From Nyssa sinensis (taxonomy: Eukaryota > Streptophyta > Magnoliopsida > Cornales > Nyssaceae): a DNA stretch of 64,000 bases. How positions within the stretch are numbered: position 1 is the stretch's first letter; each line of letters starts with the position of its first letter. Under the pieces are notes generated by a model. The model was given only the letters and a program-made list of their open reading frames with translations. It was not told the DNA's origin and searched no databases. Position numbers and translations under genes: made by a program. The DNA lies in assembly GCA_008638375.1 (NCBI GenBank), contig CM018035.1, forward strand, positions 5,515,077-5,579,076. Direction: 5' to 3'. Positions 54,498 through 64,000 of the stretch are shown here, one piece after another.

Positions 54498-55322
54498 TCA
54501 ATGATTATTTTGTCCATTCTCAACACCTAGACCATACAACACACCAGCATACTTCTCAAGTGAGCCACTAAAGAAATTCTCTTTCAATTTCCTGAATGTA
54601 CAAGCTGTGAGCAAACTATCTGAACCAGCCTGGTGACAAACACCAACTCTCTCAACTTCCAACAATTCTGCAAGCTTGTTCAATCCACCGTGAAGGCTAT
54701 TGCAAAATTTCATGAGATGCTTAATATCATAAATGGTAGGGAAATACATACTGATCAGCGCAAAGAACCCTGCTTGCGTATCGGGTAAATTCTGGCAAGT
54801 CAAGAGCTTAAGCAAGTAACCAAAATCATACCCACTATGGAAAGTAACCCAATAAACACTATCATTCAGTACAATCCCCGACGACATTAAGAGCTCTCCA
54901 AAGCGTTGTGCGTCGATACCATTTTCATTGTTTTTCTGGAAATCAATACCGCTCTGGCGCAAAAGCTCAATTGAGTCGTTCGCAAAAACATCTTCATTAA
55001 CGTTGAACTCGCGAAAGTTGAATTGCCAAATGCAATATTTGTCAGTACCACATGTGGGTAAATTCCCTTGCTCATCAGAAAACGTAAGCCCTATTTGTAT
55101 CAATTTCAACATGTCTACATTATCCTTCAACGTCTGGTAATGATAATCGTTGCTATTCTTGAAACTACCCACAGGCCGAAGAACTATCCCTGGAAACTCC
55201 GTATCCATCGCAATATACGCAAATTCGTCGACAATTTCGCGAATCAAAGCGAACTCTTCTTCGAGATTTTCATTCCATACCTCTCGAATTTGAATCGAAT
55301 CGCTTTTTGGCAGAAGTGACAT
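54498..55322 (-). CDS. CCR4-NOT complex deadenylase CAF1, intact
   Basis: CAF1 is a 3'-5' exoribonuclease that shortens mRNA poly(A) tails in the CCR4-NOT complex. This single-exon frame encodes 274 residues, the usual plant CAF1 length. It has the DEDDh catalytic set: D40 and E42 in AMDTEFPG, D166 in [12 protein letters not shown]230 and D235 in [32 protein letters not shown] at the N-terminus is typical. The start ATG (55320-55322) is supported by the [16 protein letters not shown] family start. Upstream on the coding strand a GCAG|GTGAGATT donor near 55585 and a TTTGTAG acceptor near 55455 suggest a 5' UTR intron. It resembles the At1g80780 type; plants have several paralogues, so the exact member is not certain. 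Confidence 0.95.
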   Translation of the reverse strand: MSLLPKSDSIQIREVWNENLEEEFALIREIVDEFAYIAMDTEFPGIVLRPVGSFKNSNDYHYQTLKDNVDMLKLIQIGLTFSDEQGNLPTCGTDKYCIWQFNFREFNVNEDVFANDSIELLRQSGIDFQKNNENGIDAQRFGELLMSSGIVLNDSVYWVTFHSGYDFGYLLKLLTCQNLPDTQAGFFALISMYFPTIYDIKHLMKFCNSLHGGLNKLAELLEVERVGVCHQAGSDSLLTACTFRKLKENFFSGSLEKYAGVLYGLGVENGQNNH

Positions 55323-55649
55323 TTCTTATTACGATCCAAAATCGTTCAAAAAACAAAATTTTGACAAAAATTGGATATGTGAACAAACCATACACAATCA
55401 AAACGTCGAAACCGTAACAAATCTATGGCGAACCGTCTTGGTTCGAAGCAGATCTACAAAAAAAAAAAACCAAACATAATGAGCCACAAATAAATCAAAA
55501 ATCAAATCCAACCTCAAAAAAAAAAAAAAAAAAATACTTCCAAAAAATCAACAAAAAAAGAGGATTAATAGGTACCGAATCTCACCTGCAATTATCAGAG
55601 TTTATCCAATCGTAGATCTATCGCATAACGAACCGAACAATGTATAGAC

Positions 55650-56245
55650 AGACAAGCGACGATATAGAGGGAAAGAGTGACGTGTAGAGAGAGAGCAACA
55701 GAGAGGTGAAGGAGATCGAACGTTAAAGTTCCGACATGGGTATTATAAGGCGGCGAAGGGAGAAAGAAATTTAGGTCAAAATTGGAGCGGTGTATGTAGC
55801 AGCGAGAGAAAGGGAACGCGGTTTGGCCCTTCCCTGCTTACCTCCTATCGTCATTGTAGAGCGAGAGAGAGAGAGAGAGAAAAAGAAAGGAAGAAGATAA
55901 ATTTTATTTATTTTTTTTTTAAAAAAAAAAAAAACATTAACGTGTGAGAAGAAGCGGGACACAGCTTCAGAAGACGAGGAACGGAAATTTCAAAAAATAT
56001 ATATATAAATAAATTTACACTTTTCAAGAAATTTAATTTTAATTATTTATTTAAAAGAAAATACATAGTGAGAACTTTGCTACTTAGCGGTGGGACCACT
56101 TGGTCGGGCTTGGAATACGAGGTGAATTTGTGAAATAATTTAGAGGACCATCTTTGATAACCTGTAACCTAACATATTTGTCACAGCAGGAAGGAAAGAT
56201 TTATTAAACTTGCATTTGTCTCGATTATATCTTACTATCTATTTA
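55650..56245. repeat. CAF1 upstream region, duplicated at 27945-28535
   Basis: Immediately upstream of CAF1 (about 330 bp from its ATG), this sequence recurs 27.7 kb to the left. It includes GA-rich and A-rich tracts and GGAGATCGAACGTTAA. Part of it is probably the CAF1 promoter and 5' leader. Confidence 0.8.
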
Positions 56246-56304
56246 TTATATATATATATATAACTTTATATATGTATAATTTTATAAACAAAGATGCCTT
56301 TTCC

Positions 56305-58548
56305 ATCAAACTATTTGTTTTTGAAAAAAATTGGCCTGAGATTTGACCTAATTATAATATATTTTCTCATCTTTTAAATAATTTTGTATGTGTATAAATG
56401 AAAATATTTTTAGTGTCTTCGGATCACGAGCGTGACATAAATTTTAGTATTAGGTGTCAAGTAATTTATGTACCACCTATTTTAATAAGACATAACTTAC
56501 ATGTTAGCATACTATCGGAAGATGCATGACATAGTCATATGATACTTCTTAAGCACGAAATATTTTCTCATGCACATACAAAGATAGATTTAGGGAGAGA
56601 AGGAAAGCTTTAGAATGAGGGTGGCATAGTCATGTAATAGTTCTCGAGCACCAACTCGTTTTTCATCAATTGTTTGTTGAGGACATCATTTTGATGATGG
56701 GTATCTTTTGATGTTATTTAAGCATCAATTCGATCTTTGAATAATGAACAAATCAAACATTTGAAACCAATACAATCTTCACGGAAATAAAAAACATCGA
56801 ACAGTCAAATTCAAAGATTTACCTAATTTCCTAACTTAGTTGTCCCCATTACTCTTGGTTCCAAAAACCTAGATGCAAGAACATGTTTGAAAAATTATTT
56901 TCCATTAAATTTGTGATTATTTTGACAACCTCAAGTTGTTGTCATTGACCTTGGCCATTGTGGGTTTGGGAGTTTTCTTTGGTTTCTTTGTTCCGCCATC
57001 TCCACCACCACCACTTTGCAACTGTCTTCCTCACCTTCATCACGTTCTTTGACCAATTAAACTAATCTTTAGAGGTTTGAGTGAAATTTTCCCTTTATTT
57101 TCTTTTTTCATATCATTAATCTCACTTCTTAAAGTATTTGATGAATTATAAGAGGCCAATGAGGTGGGTCCTTACTACAATTAACCTAATACTTGGAGGT
57201 CTAGGTGAGGATTTTTTTTATATATCATTCATCTCTCTTCTAGAAGTCTCCTACGTATTATATGAGGCCATTAAGGTGAGACTGAGTGTGACAACAGTTA
57301 ATATATGAGGCCATTAAGTTGAGACAGAGTGTGACAACAGTTAAGAATGGTAACGAGACGAGGGTTTATTTATGTGCCATTAAAAAATAGAATTCTCCAT
57401 TCTCACCATCGTGCCTAATTTTTTTTTTTTTAATTTTAATTTTAAAAATTAAAAGTAATCAACTAAAATTATTAAAAAACACAAATTCATATTTATGTGC
57501 ACACACATATATACATATTATAATATATATATATATATTCATATATTATATATATATACACATGTTTAGATTTATATATATGAGCGTATTTAGTCAAATA
57601 TAAAAATATTAAAAAATATTTATATAATTTAAAGATATATAATCGATGCAGGATGTGGTACTTTTTCTCATCCTTGCCGCTAGTTTGTTTCAAATTATAA
57701 TATATTTCTCATTCCTAGCTCATCTTATTTATTTTTTTTTCAAATCTGTCCCATACAAGATGGGACAAGTCGAATCAAGATAAATTATCATCCCAATATA
57801 TAATCCAAATTACTTTTTAACATTCTCTCCATGCACACTTCACCAAAGTTTGTGATCATTAAAATAATTACAACAAGCATTGTTTTTTTTTATATTAATT
57901 TTCCCAATGCTTCCAAACACAATACCTTGAGAAGATCTCTTTCAAATCACTTGGTGATCAAGTCCTTTTCAGACAGATAATAGTGACAATTTGAGGACTT
58001 TACATCATAACAACCTCTATTATATAAGTTGATTCTCTCCCTCTTTTTTTATTTTTTTTTCCTTTGAGTGGTCTCCATCACTTAGTTTTCAATGCATTCA
58101 AGTAATTAATGTCACATAATTCAAGATTTACAATAACTCTACTTTACAGCTTAGTAGAAAATGTCTCATATGAAAAGGAGTAGTTTAGTGAACAAAACTT
58201 GTGTTATTTTAGAGTTTCAGAAAATGTTTAATATACATAACTTTATCCCACAACTAAAAAAGTTATTTTCACAACTTGAATTTTGATCTCCATGTTACAA
58301 TGAAATAAGCTTATGTTACGTCAAGGGCTGCCTAAGAAAATGTGTCACATATGATATAATAATTTCAGCCACCAGTCAATATCACATTATGATATTCAAA
58401 GAATATAATTTTAGGAATAAAATGAATTTGCACAAATCAATTGATACTGTAAGCTAATTCATATTTTTTTTTCAAGCATCTGAGGTTTTCTAATAGCAGA
58501 GGAAACATGATCACCGCACTGATGATACTGGGAAGGCTAAATCACAAC
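56305..58548. repeat. Repeated block R, copy 3, and start of spacer
   Basis: The block matches copies 1 and 2 but lacks about 630 bp at 57050 (text jumps from the equivalent of 30250 to 30875). It has a short local duplication near 57265-57330 (GAGGCCATTAAG repeated). From about 58015 it matches the spacer at 25516 onward. No gene is seen. Confidence 0.85.
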
Positions 58549-59285
58549 TGATGCTGCACTTTTTCGTCCTGATACATAGTAGACTCCGCGTGCACCATAT
58601 TGTCTGCTTTGGGCTTAAGAGCCCTCGCGGCTTTGTTCTTCCTGGGCGGAAAAGGCTTGATGTAAGGGAGAGGACGATTGAGGCTTATAAGCGATGTCAG
58701 TATCCGACTCCTATTCGATGTGGAACTCAAAGTGGCACAACAGTTACTCCCCCCAGTCGAGACTGGTGGAGCACAGAAACGAGGCACGTGGCCCAAGCGT
58801 TTTCACAGACCGCGCCAAACTGATGTTGCACTTTTTCATCCTAGCACATAGTAGGCTCCGCGTGCACCATATTGTCCGCTTTGGACTTAAGAGCCCTCAC
58901 AGCTGTGTTCTTCCTGGGCGGAAAAGGCCTACTGCAAGGGAGAAGACGACTGGAACTTATAAGCGATGCCAGTGTCCGACTCCTATTCGATGTGGGACTC
59001 AAAGTGGCACAACAGCTACTCCCCCCAGTCGAGACTGGTGGAGCACAGAAACGAGGCATGTGGCCCAAGCGTTTTCACAGACGGCACCAAACTGATGCTG
59101 CACTTTTTCGTCCTGGCACATAATAGGCTCTGCGTGCACCATATTGTTCACTTTGGGCTTAAAAGCTCTCACGGCGTTGTTCTTCCTGGGTGAAAAAAGC
59201 CTAATGCAAGGGAGAAGACGACTAGAGCTTATAAGTGACGCCAGTGCCATCTCCTATTCGATGTGGGACTCAAAGTGGTACAACA
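58549..59285 (-). mobile_element. TRIM retrotransposon with three LTRs in tandem
   Basis: Read on the minus strand, three LTR copies (59093-59285, 58821-59014, 58549-58742; 193-194 bp each) begin TGTTGT and end CATCA. They alternate with two 78-bp internal domains (59015-59092 and 58743-58820). Each internal domain starts GTTTGGTGCCGTCTGTG or a variant, a PBS-like sequence of Ty3/gypsy elements, and ends CTGGGGGGAGTAAC or CTGGGGGGAGTAGC, a polypurine tract. The flanks are ACAAC (58544-58548) and ATAAC (59286-59290). The paralogous site at 26042-26046 is one ATAAC, proving insertion after the segmental duplication. Each LTR carries a CCCACATCG-type motif (one base changed in the 58549-58742 copy) followed by a TTATAAG-type TATA motif. 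No protein is encoded; mobility needs another element's enzymes. Confidence 0.9.
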
Positions 59286-59290
59286 ATAAC

Positions 59291-60749
59291 CAACTAAAAT
59301 CCTAAAAATTGGTATTATATTTGTTGTGGTGAAAATTTTACTGGATTTGCTAGACACCTTAAAGGAGCAGAAGGCACAAGTTAGCCAATAATTTAATAAG
59401 AATTGGACTTAGAGATTTGGTAGGCACCTTGTCCTTATTATAGTGGATTAATTGTCATTTTTAAAAGAATTTCTTGTGAAATAAATTACAGAATGCCCGT
59501 ATTAATCGTATAAGTACAAAAGTGATAGTTTTTTTTTTGAAGTATATGACAAAAATGTCATATTTGTAGTTATAACTGTACTAATAAGTTTGTTATGTAT
59601 ATATAGAATTTTGAGATATTCTGAACTCAAATATTAGTATGCAATTCACTTCAAAGAAGGGACTAATTGCATGATGGTAGAGACAGCTTAGAGTTCATTA
59701 TCCAAATCTACAAATTTATAACTTAACAATTTCAAATTCATAGGGAGGACATGTCATGATCTTAACAATAATATTATTTTTATTGTGTCACTTTTATAAC
59801 AAACGATATGATTTGAAATGTCTCTATTTCAGCATAGTAATAGTCCATTACGTTTAAACAAAAAAATGAAAGGAGCAATAACACCATCCTTGTGTAGGTG
59901 TTTGGAGGAATAAATCTATTTTATTATGTTTTGAAAAGTATAATTAATACAAAAATTAATTGCAAAAACTTGACAAAACAACTAATTATATTTTTCGAGC
60001 AACTTTTATTATTAAAAACAAATAAAAAAAAGTGCAAAAACTCTCTCTCAAAAAAAAAGAACTATTAAGCTCAACTCAAAAGTTAAGTGGAGCTCTAACA
60101 ATCCAACTCATTTTAATTATATCACATAGGTTCCATTAGATCCATTTTTATAGAATTTTTTCTTGTGTGAACCAAATTTATTAATCAAGTTAATGTGGCC
60201 AAGCCATAATAATTTTTCAACTTAATAAAATTTAGTAATTGTTATTTTTATAAAGACAAACAAGCTATTGAAATTATCGAGTGTATATGAACAAATATTT
60301 TATGTTTTTAAGTCAATCATCATATGTTACGTAGTCAGTTTAAATAAACAAATTTTATTTTATTATATTTTTTTGAGTGACAATTTATTATAGATTTGAT
60401 TTATAAATTTAGTATATGAGACACTCGAGAATTTAATAATGTTAGATTAAATTAAAAATTATATCAAAATATTTATTTTTATGAGTTAACAATATTATAT
60501 TGACCAAATACCAAATATCACACGTGTCAACATATGAAAGTAAATATTTTTTTGATAAAATTTGAAAATAATATTAGTATTACTCATATTACGCATTGTC
60601 ACTGTTAATTTTTTATTTAACTCGACAGAGGTTATTTTCAACTTATTTTCTAATTTCATGTTATTTTTGAAAGATGACTATTTAAAATAAAAATTAAAAA
60701 CGGCTTAAGTCGGATTAAAACACCCCAAAACAACATGATTTAGGTAAAA
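59291..60749. repeat. Spacer, paralogous to 26047-27540
   Basis: AT-rich noncoding DNA aligns with the left copy with many small indels. No gene or RNA is recognised. Confidence 0.8.
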
Positions 60750-61320
60750 AATTCGTTACCAGGTAACCGGGCCAAGATTCGCCCAACGGATCAGACTGAC
60801 ACATATAAATCACACGAGGACAATTATGTAAATTTATATGGAAGTAGGGACATCTCCCAGTCGCGTACATTTCATTCCGTTTCCTGCGCAGGCTGTGTTC
60901 CGGCAAGCTCATCATCAAGGTGCCTCTCTCTCTCACTCACACACACACACACACACACACAAATCTCACACTCTCTTTAAAATGTATTGACAATCCTCCA
61001 GCCCGCCCAAGCGCCCCAGTTGCAGCCCTGCCTAACAATAAAGACTACACTGAAAAATATATTGCGCGTTCATCCCGAGCCATGAGTTGTAAGAGTCCAA
61101 AACTTAACCCTGGTTTAAGATTTTAGTACTCGAGGTTAGGGTTTTATGTTCGAACTTCGAACTTCTTCCTGTATCGGCGGCTTCATCTTTCCCATTCTAA
61201 CCACCAATACAGACCCCTCCCTCCCTCCCTCTCCTATTTTCTCACAGAGCAGATTAATTCTCCCTCTGGTAAGCCCTCCTTCTCTCTCTTCCAATACACA
61301 ATTATATTTTGGGGTTTGCG
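60750..61320 (+). promoter_or_regulatory. Promoter and leader region of the right RPL7-1 copy
   Basis: 60750-60990 matches the displaced relic at 27541-27790. The following 61000-61320 is unique in the window. It has a telo-box TTAGGGTTTT at 61136-61145 (AAACCCTAA on the other strand), typical of plant ribosomal-protein promoters, then a pyrimidine-rich leader and a good donor CTCTG|GTAAG near 61269 that can pair with the TATAG acceptor before the ATG at 61546. (CA)n and CT tracts occur near 60928-60961. Confidence 0.6.
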
Positions 61321-61545
61321 AGGGCCGACTCATTAGTAGAAAAAATTGAAAATTAGTATACATGGTTTGTAACGAAAGAAGTTAGGTTTGCCATCTATGT
61401 GTGTGTGTGTGTGCGCGCGCGCTCGTATGTATATATTTATTTTGCTTATTACATATCAGGTAGATATATTGCTTGTATCTGTGAGTTTCTGGGTTTTGAT
61501 ATAATGATATATTGCCCTTTTTTTTTGGGGGAAGTATAGACAATT

Positions 61546-62726
61546 ATGGCTGATGAGGGACCGAAGCCACCCGCATGTATACCGGAGGCGATATTGAAGA
61601 AAAGAAAGAGCAATGAGGATTGGGCGATCAGAAGGAAACAACAACTGGAGTATAGGATAAAGAAATCGAAGGGTGATAATTTTGTCATCAAGAAGCCTGA
61701 GCAGTTCATCAAAGAGTATCGAGACGGTAATTATTTACATTATCACAACGTGGTTGATTCTTCACATTTTGATTTAGCGCATGTTTGATGCACTTTTATG
61801 GAGATTTTGTTGGTAAAGTTTATTGATTTGATCCCTACTATTTTCTCCCGTTTTACTGGTTAGTCATGATGGATGACCTTGTTGCTTTAAATTATCAAAA
61901 TGCATCTCAACATTTTCATTAGTAATATTGGATCGAGGGGTTCGGAAAGAAGGAGAGGAAAGGGGAAGCAAGGCTCATTTCATGTTTCTTATAGCAGCTA
62001 TTTCACATATTTTGAATCTGTATAGCATTGTTCATAGCGTGTAGTTCATTGGATTTTTTTTTTGAAGGTCATTTTCTATCTGTTCAAAAAGTGCCCTGAT
62101 AGCTGAATTTTTTAACATCCATATAAGTCGCATTTGCATCAAGATTGACAACTGGTATTTCATTACAAGATTAATTATTCTTATGTCATTGGTTATTTTT
62201 GCTTTTAAAAGGAAAGTAACCAATAAAATACGCTATTTCATATCTTTCTTTCATCATGTGTGTATTCTTTGCTACTTTAAACTCCCAATCTCTTAGAGGT
62301 CAGTTGAAAATCTCTCTAGATTCCAACTGGGTTTGTTTGCATCTAATGTCTCTGTTGCAGTCCATGATAAATCATTATTATTGTATTCTGTTTTATACCC
62401 AGGAATTGGACCTCGTCCAGATGAAACATAGGGGAAAGCAGCAAAGCCGAGCATTGGTGCCACCAGAGTCCAAGCTGCTTTTCGTCATTCGTATTGGGGG
62501 GTGGGTTTTTGTTGTTATGATTGCAATGATTTCCCCTACATGTCTTTTTTTTTTTGTTCTAACTCTTTTTTTTACCAATTATTTTCAGGAAAAATGACAT
62601 GCACCCAAAAACTAGGAAGATTTTACATTCTCTTAGACTCGGGAAAATCTTCAATGGTGTCTTTGTGAGGACAAACGAAAGGATGATAGAATTTCTGCGA
62701 AGGGTGGAACCATACATCACATATGG
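61546..62726 (+). pseudogene. RPL7-1 second copy, frameshifted (cut by window end)
   Basis: Exons 61546-61726, 62403-62500 and 62589-62726 match the left copy's first three exons; exons 4 and 5 would lie beyond 64000. Relative to the left copy two bases are missing at the end of exon 1 (GAGACAGG|GT versus GAGACG|GT). Splicing at the conserved sites therefore changes frame and meets TAG after about nine codons of exon 2. Every exon 1 substitution I see alters the protein (E5G, L9P, Y11C, T15A, D36Y). Intron lengths and the intron 3 MITE are conserved. It is probably a pseudogene that still has the ancestral promoter. Confidence 0.88.
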
Positions 62727-63076
62727 GTAATAAACAAATCTCTATTGCTAAGGTTTTGCCGCAAATAATGTATGCTTGATGTTGACAAGAGGAAATGTAT
62801 ATATCCTAGGTGTTACTTTCATTCATTTATGACCTCCTGTCCAGAAGTAATTCACCTTCTCACAAGTGATATTGATACTTGTTTTTCTAGTAAATAAAAT
62901 ATGCGATTAAAAGGCACCAAAAGGGGATGCAACCCATGTAGTGACGATGTATTTCAATAAGACCTATATAATCCTATACAATAGCCAGCGAATTAAAAAA
63001 CTCAACAAAATGCAAGAAATCTTCAAGTGAGGGTTCCCCCCCTTGGTCCTGCTATTAAAAAAAGAAAAACACTTGA

Positions 63077-63750
63077 GCTAAGAAGTACGAACATGAGACA
63101 TGGATACGAAATGACTTGGACATGCAGATACGACATTTTTTAAAAAAGTAGGACGCGTATTTGTTATGGTCGTGTTGAATAAAATTTTCTTTTTTTATTA
63201 TTTTATATGACCATATAATAAAAATTTAACATTATTTCAATCATAATTAGCATAAGAACACACAAATCACTACAATATTATTAAGATATCAAAATAACAA
63301 AGTCATAAAATAAAAATTTCATTTAATCATCAATATTAATTATCCAAGCTTCAAAACAAATTTGCTAACATAAAACATATATAGATTTACATATCTATAA
63401 CCCAAAAGAAAAGCAGAGAAGAGGGAAAAAGAAGGGGGAATTTTTAAAAAAATAGCAAAAAACGTATCCAAAATGTGTCCAAAACTCGTCCTAATGTGTC
63501 CATTACATGGCAGGGAGGTGTCTCAAAAAAAAATAAAAAACAAATTGGGCACTCTTTTTTCGCCTATCTGGGACGTGTCTATGTCCAACACATGTATGAC
63601 ACTGGTACGTGTGCCAAATTAAAGTGTCTATGCTTCATAAATACGAAGTACAAATTGGACACTCCTTGTTTGCGTGTCTCGGACGTGCCAGTGTCCAACA
63701 TTGATACATGAGCCAAATTAAAGTATCCACGCTTCATAGATACTAAGTAA
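63077..63750. mobile_element. MITE-like insertion in intron 3 of the second RPL7-1 copy
   Basis: This is the paralogue of 33435-34115 with the same ends (CTAAGAAGTACGAACATG...CCACGCTTCATAGATACT) and GTGTC-rich subterminal sequence. It was inherited through the segmental duplication. Confidence 0.65.
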
Positions 63751-64000
63751 ATGCTATGCAAGTTATGAATAGATGACTCCATACCCTCAAAAGATCTCCA
63801 ATTTCTCACCTCACAAATGTATCACATAAGACGGGGAATATTCAGCTTTTCTTTAGACTGAGATCTAGCATTAGGCCTCCTTCAATCTGGTTGTATTTTC
63901 TTTATAGATTTCACACATAAATTAACCAAATAACATGGCTCTAATCAAGCCATCATATGTGATTGTAATGCATGGTTGTTCTTTAGGCTTCAACTGGATG

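Noticed and set aside
58542..59250. Overlapping repeated open frames on both strands
   Set aside because: They fall in the TRIM's repeated LTRs and are explained by that noncoding element.
58549..59285. Possible CRISPR-like or satellite array
   Set aside because: The unit structure resolves into LTR and internal domains with PBS, PPT and a target duplication; it is a TRIM.

Overview
The window reads as nuclear DNA of a eudicot plant, probably a woody species with much transposon-derived sequence. It is AT-rich, its genes are interrupted by GT...AG introns, and its proteins match plant families closely (MCM5, a divergent RPL7-1, aquaporin NIP6;1, CAF1 deadenylase). RPL7-1, NIP6;1 and CAF1 lie close together at the end of Arabidopsis chromosome 1 (At1g80750, At1g80760, At1g80780, from memory), so the right half looks like a conserved microsyntenic block.

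Layout: 1-6253 is AT-rich intergenic DNA with a foldback MITE, a perfect 85-bp tandem duplication and microsatellites. 6254-10972 is a complete gag-only LTR retrotransposon with CGTGC target-site duplications and nearly identical LTRs that carry a GC-rich minisatellite. 12698-19628 (minus) is an intact 18-exon MCM5 gene with E2F sites upstream. 20864-31786 is a mosaic of repeated blocks that also occur at 55650-61000, and it contains a rearranged copia element (22156-24590). 31938-35053 (+) is an intact five-exon RPL7-1. 36045-36388 is a small membrane-protein gene with a frameshift. 39328-41851 (minus) is NIP6;1 with a 1-base frameshift in exon 2. 42000-54497 is mostly intergenic, with MITEs, tandem duplications and exon-like fragments that I cannot name. 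54498-55322 (minus) is an intact single-exon CAF1 gene. 55650-64000 repeats the CAF1-upstream/repeat/RPL7-1 module, contains a three-LTR TRIM, and ends inside a second, frameshifted RPL7-1 copy.

The most notable structure is a segmental duplication with a period of 29,608 bp (RPL7-1 ATG to ATG). The left RPL7-1 copy keeps an intact reading frame but has lost its proximal promoter and leader; a relic of that upstream region sits about 4.2 kb away behind inserted repeats. The right copy keeps the promoter, including a telo-box, but has a 2-bp deletion at the end of exon 1 and only nonsynonymous changes in that exon. Each copy is damaged in the part that is whole in the other.

The recognisable genes are housekeeping functions (replication licensing, ribosome, mRNA deadenylation) plus a boron/metalloid-type NIP channel; they are not an operon-like functional cluster. 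I found no CRISPR array, rRNA gene, confident tRNA gene or viral gene set.
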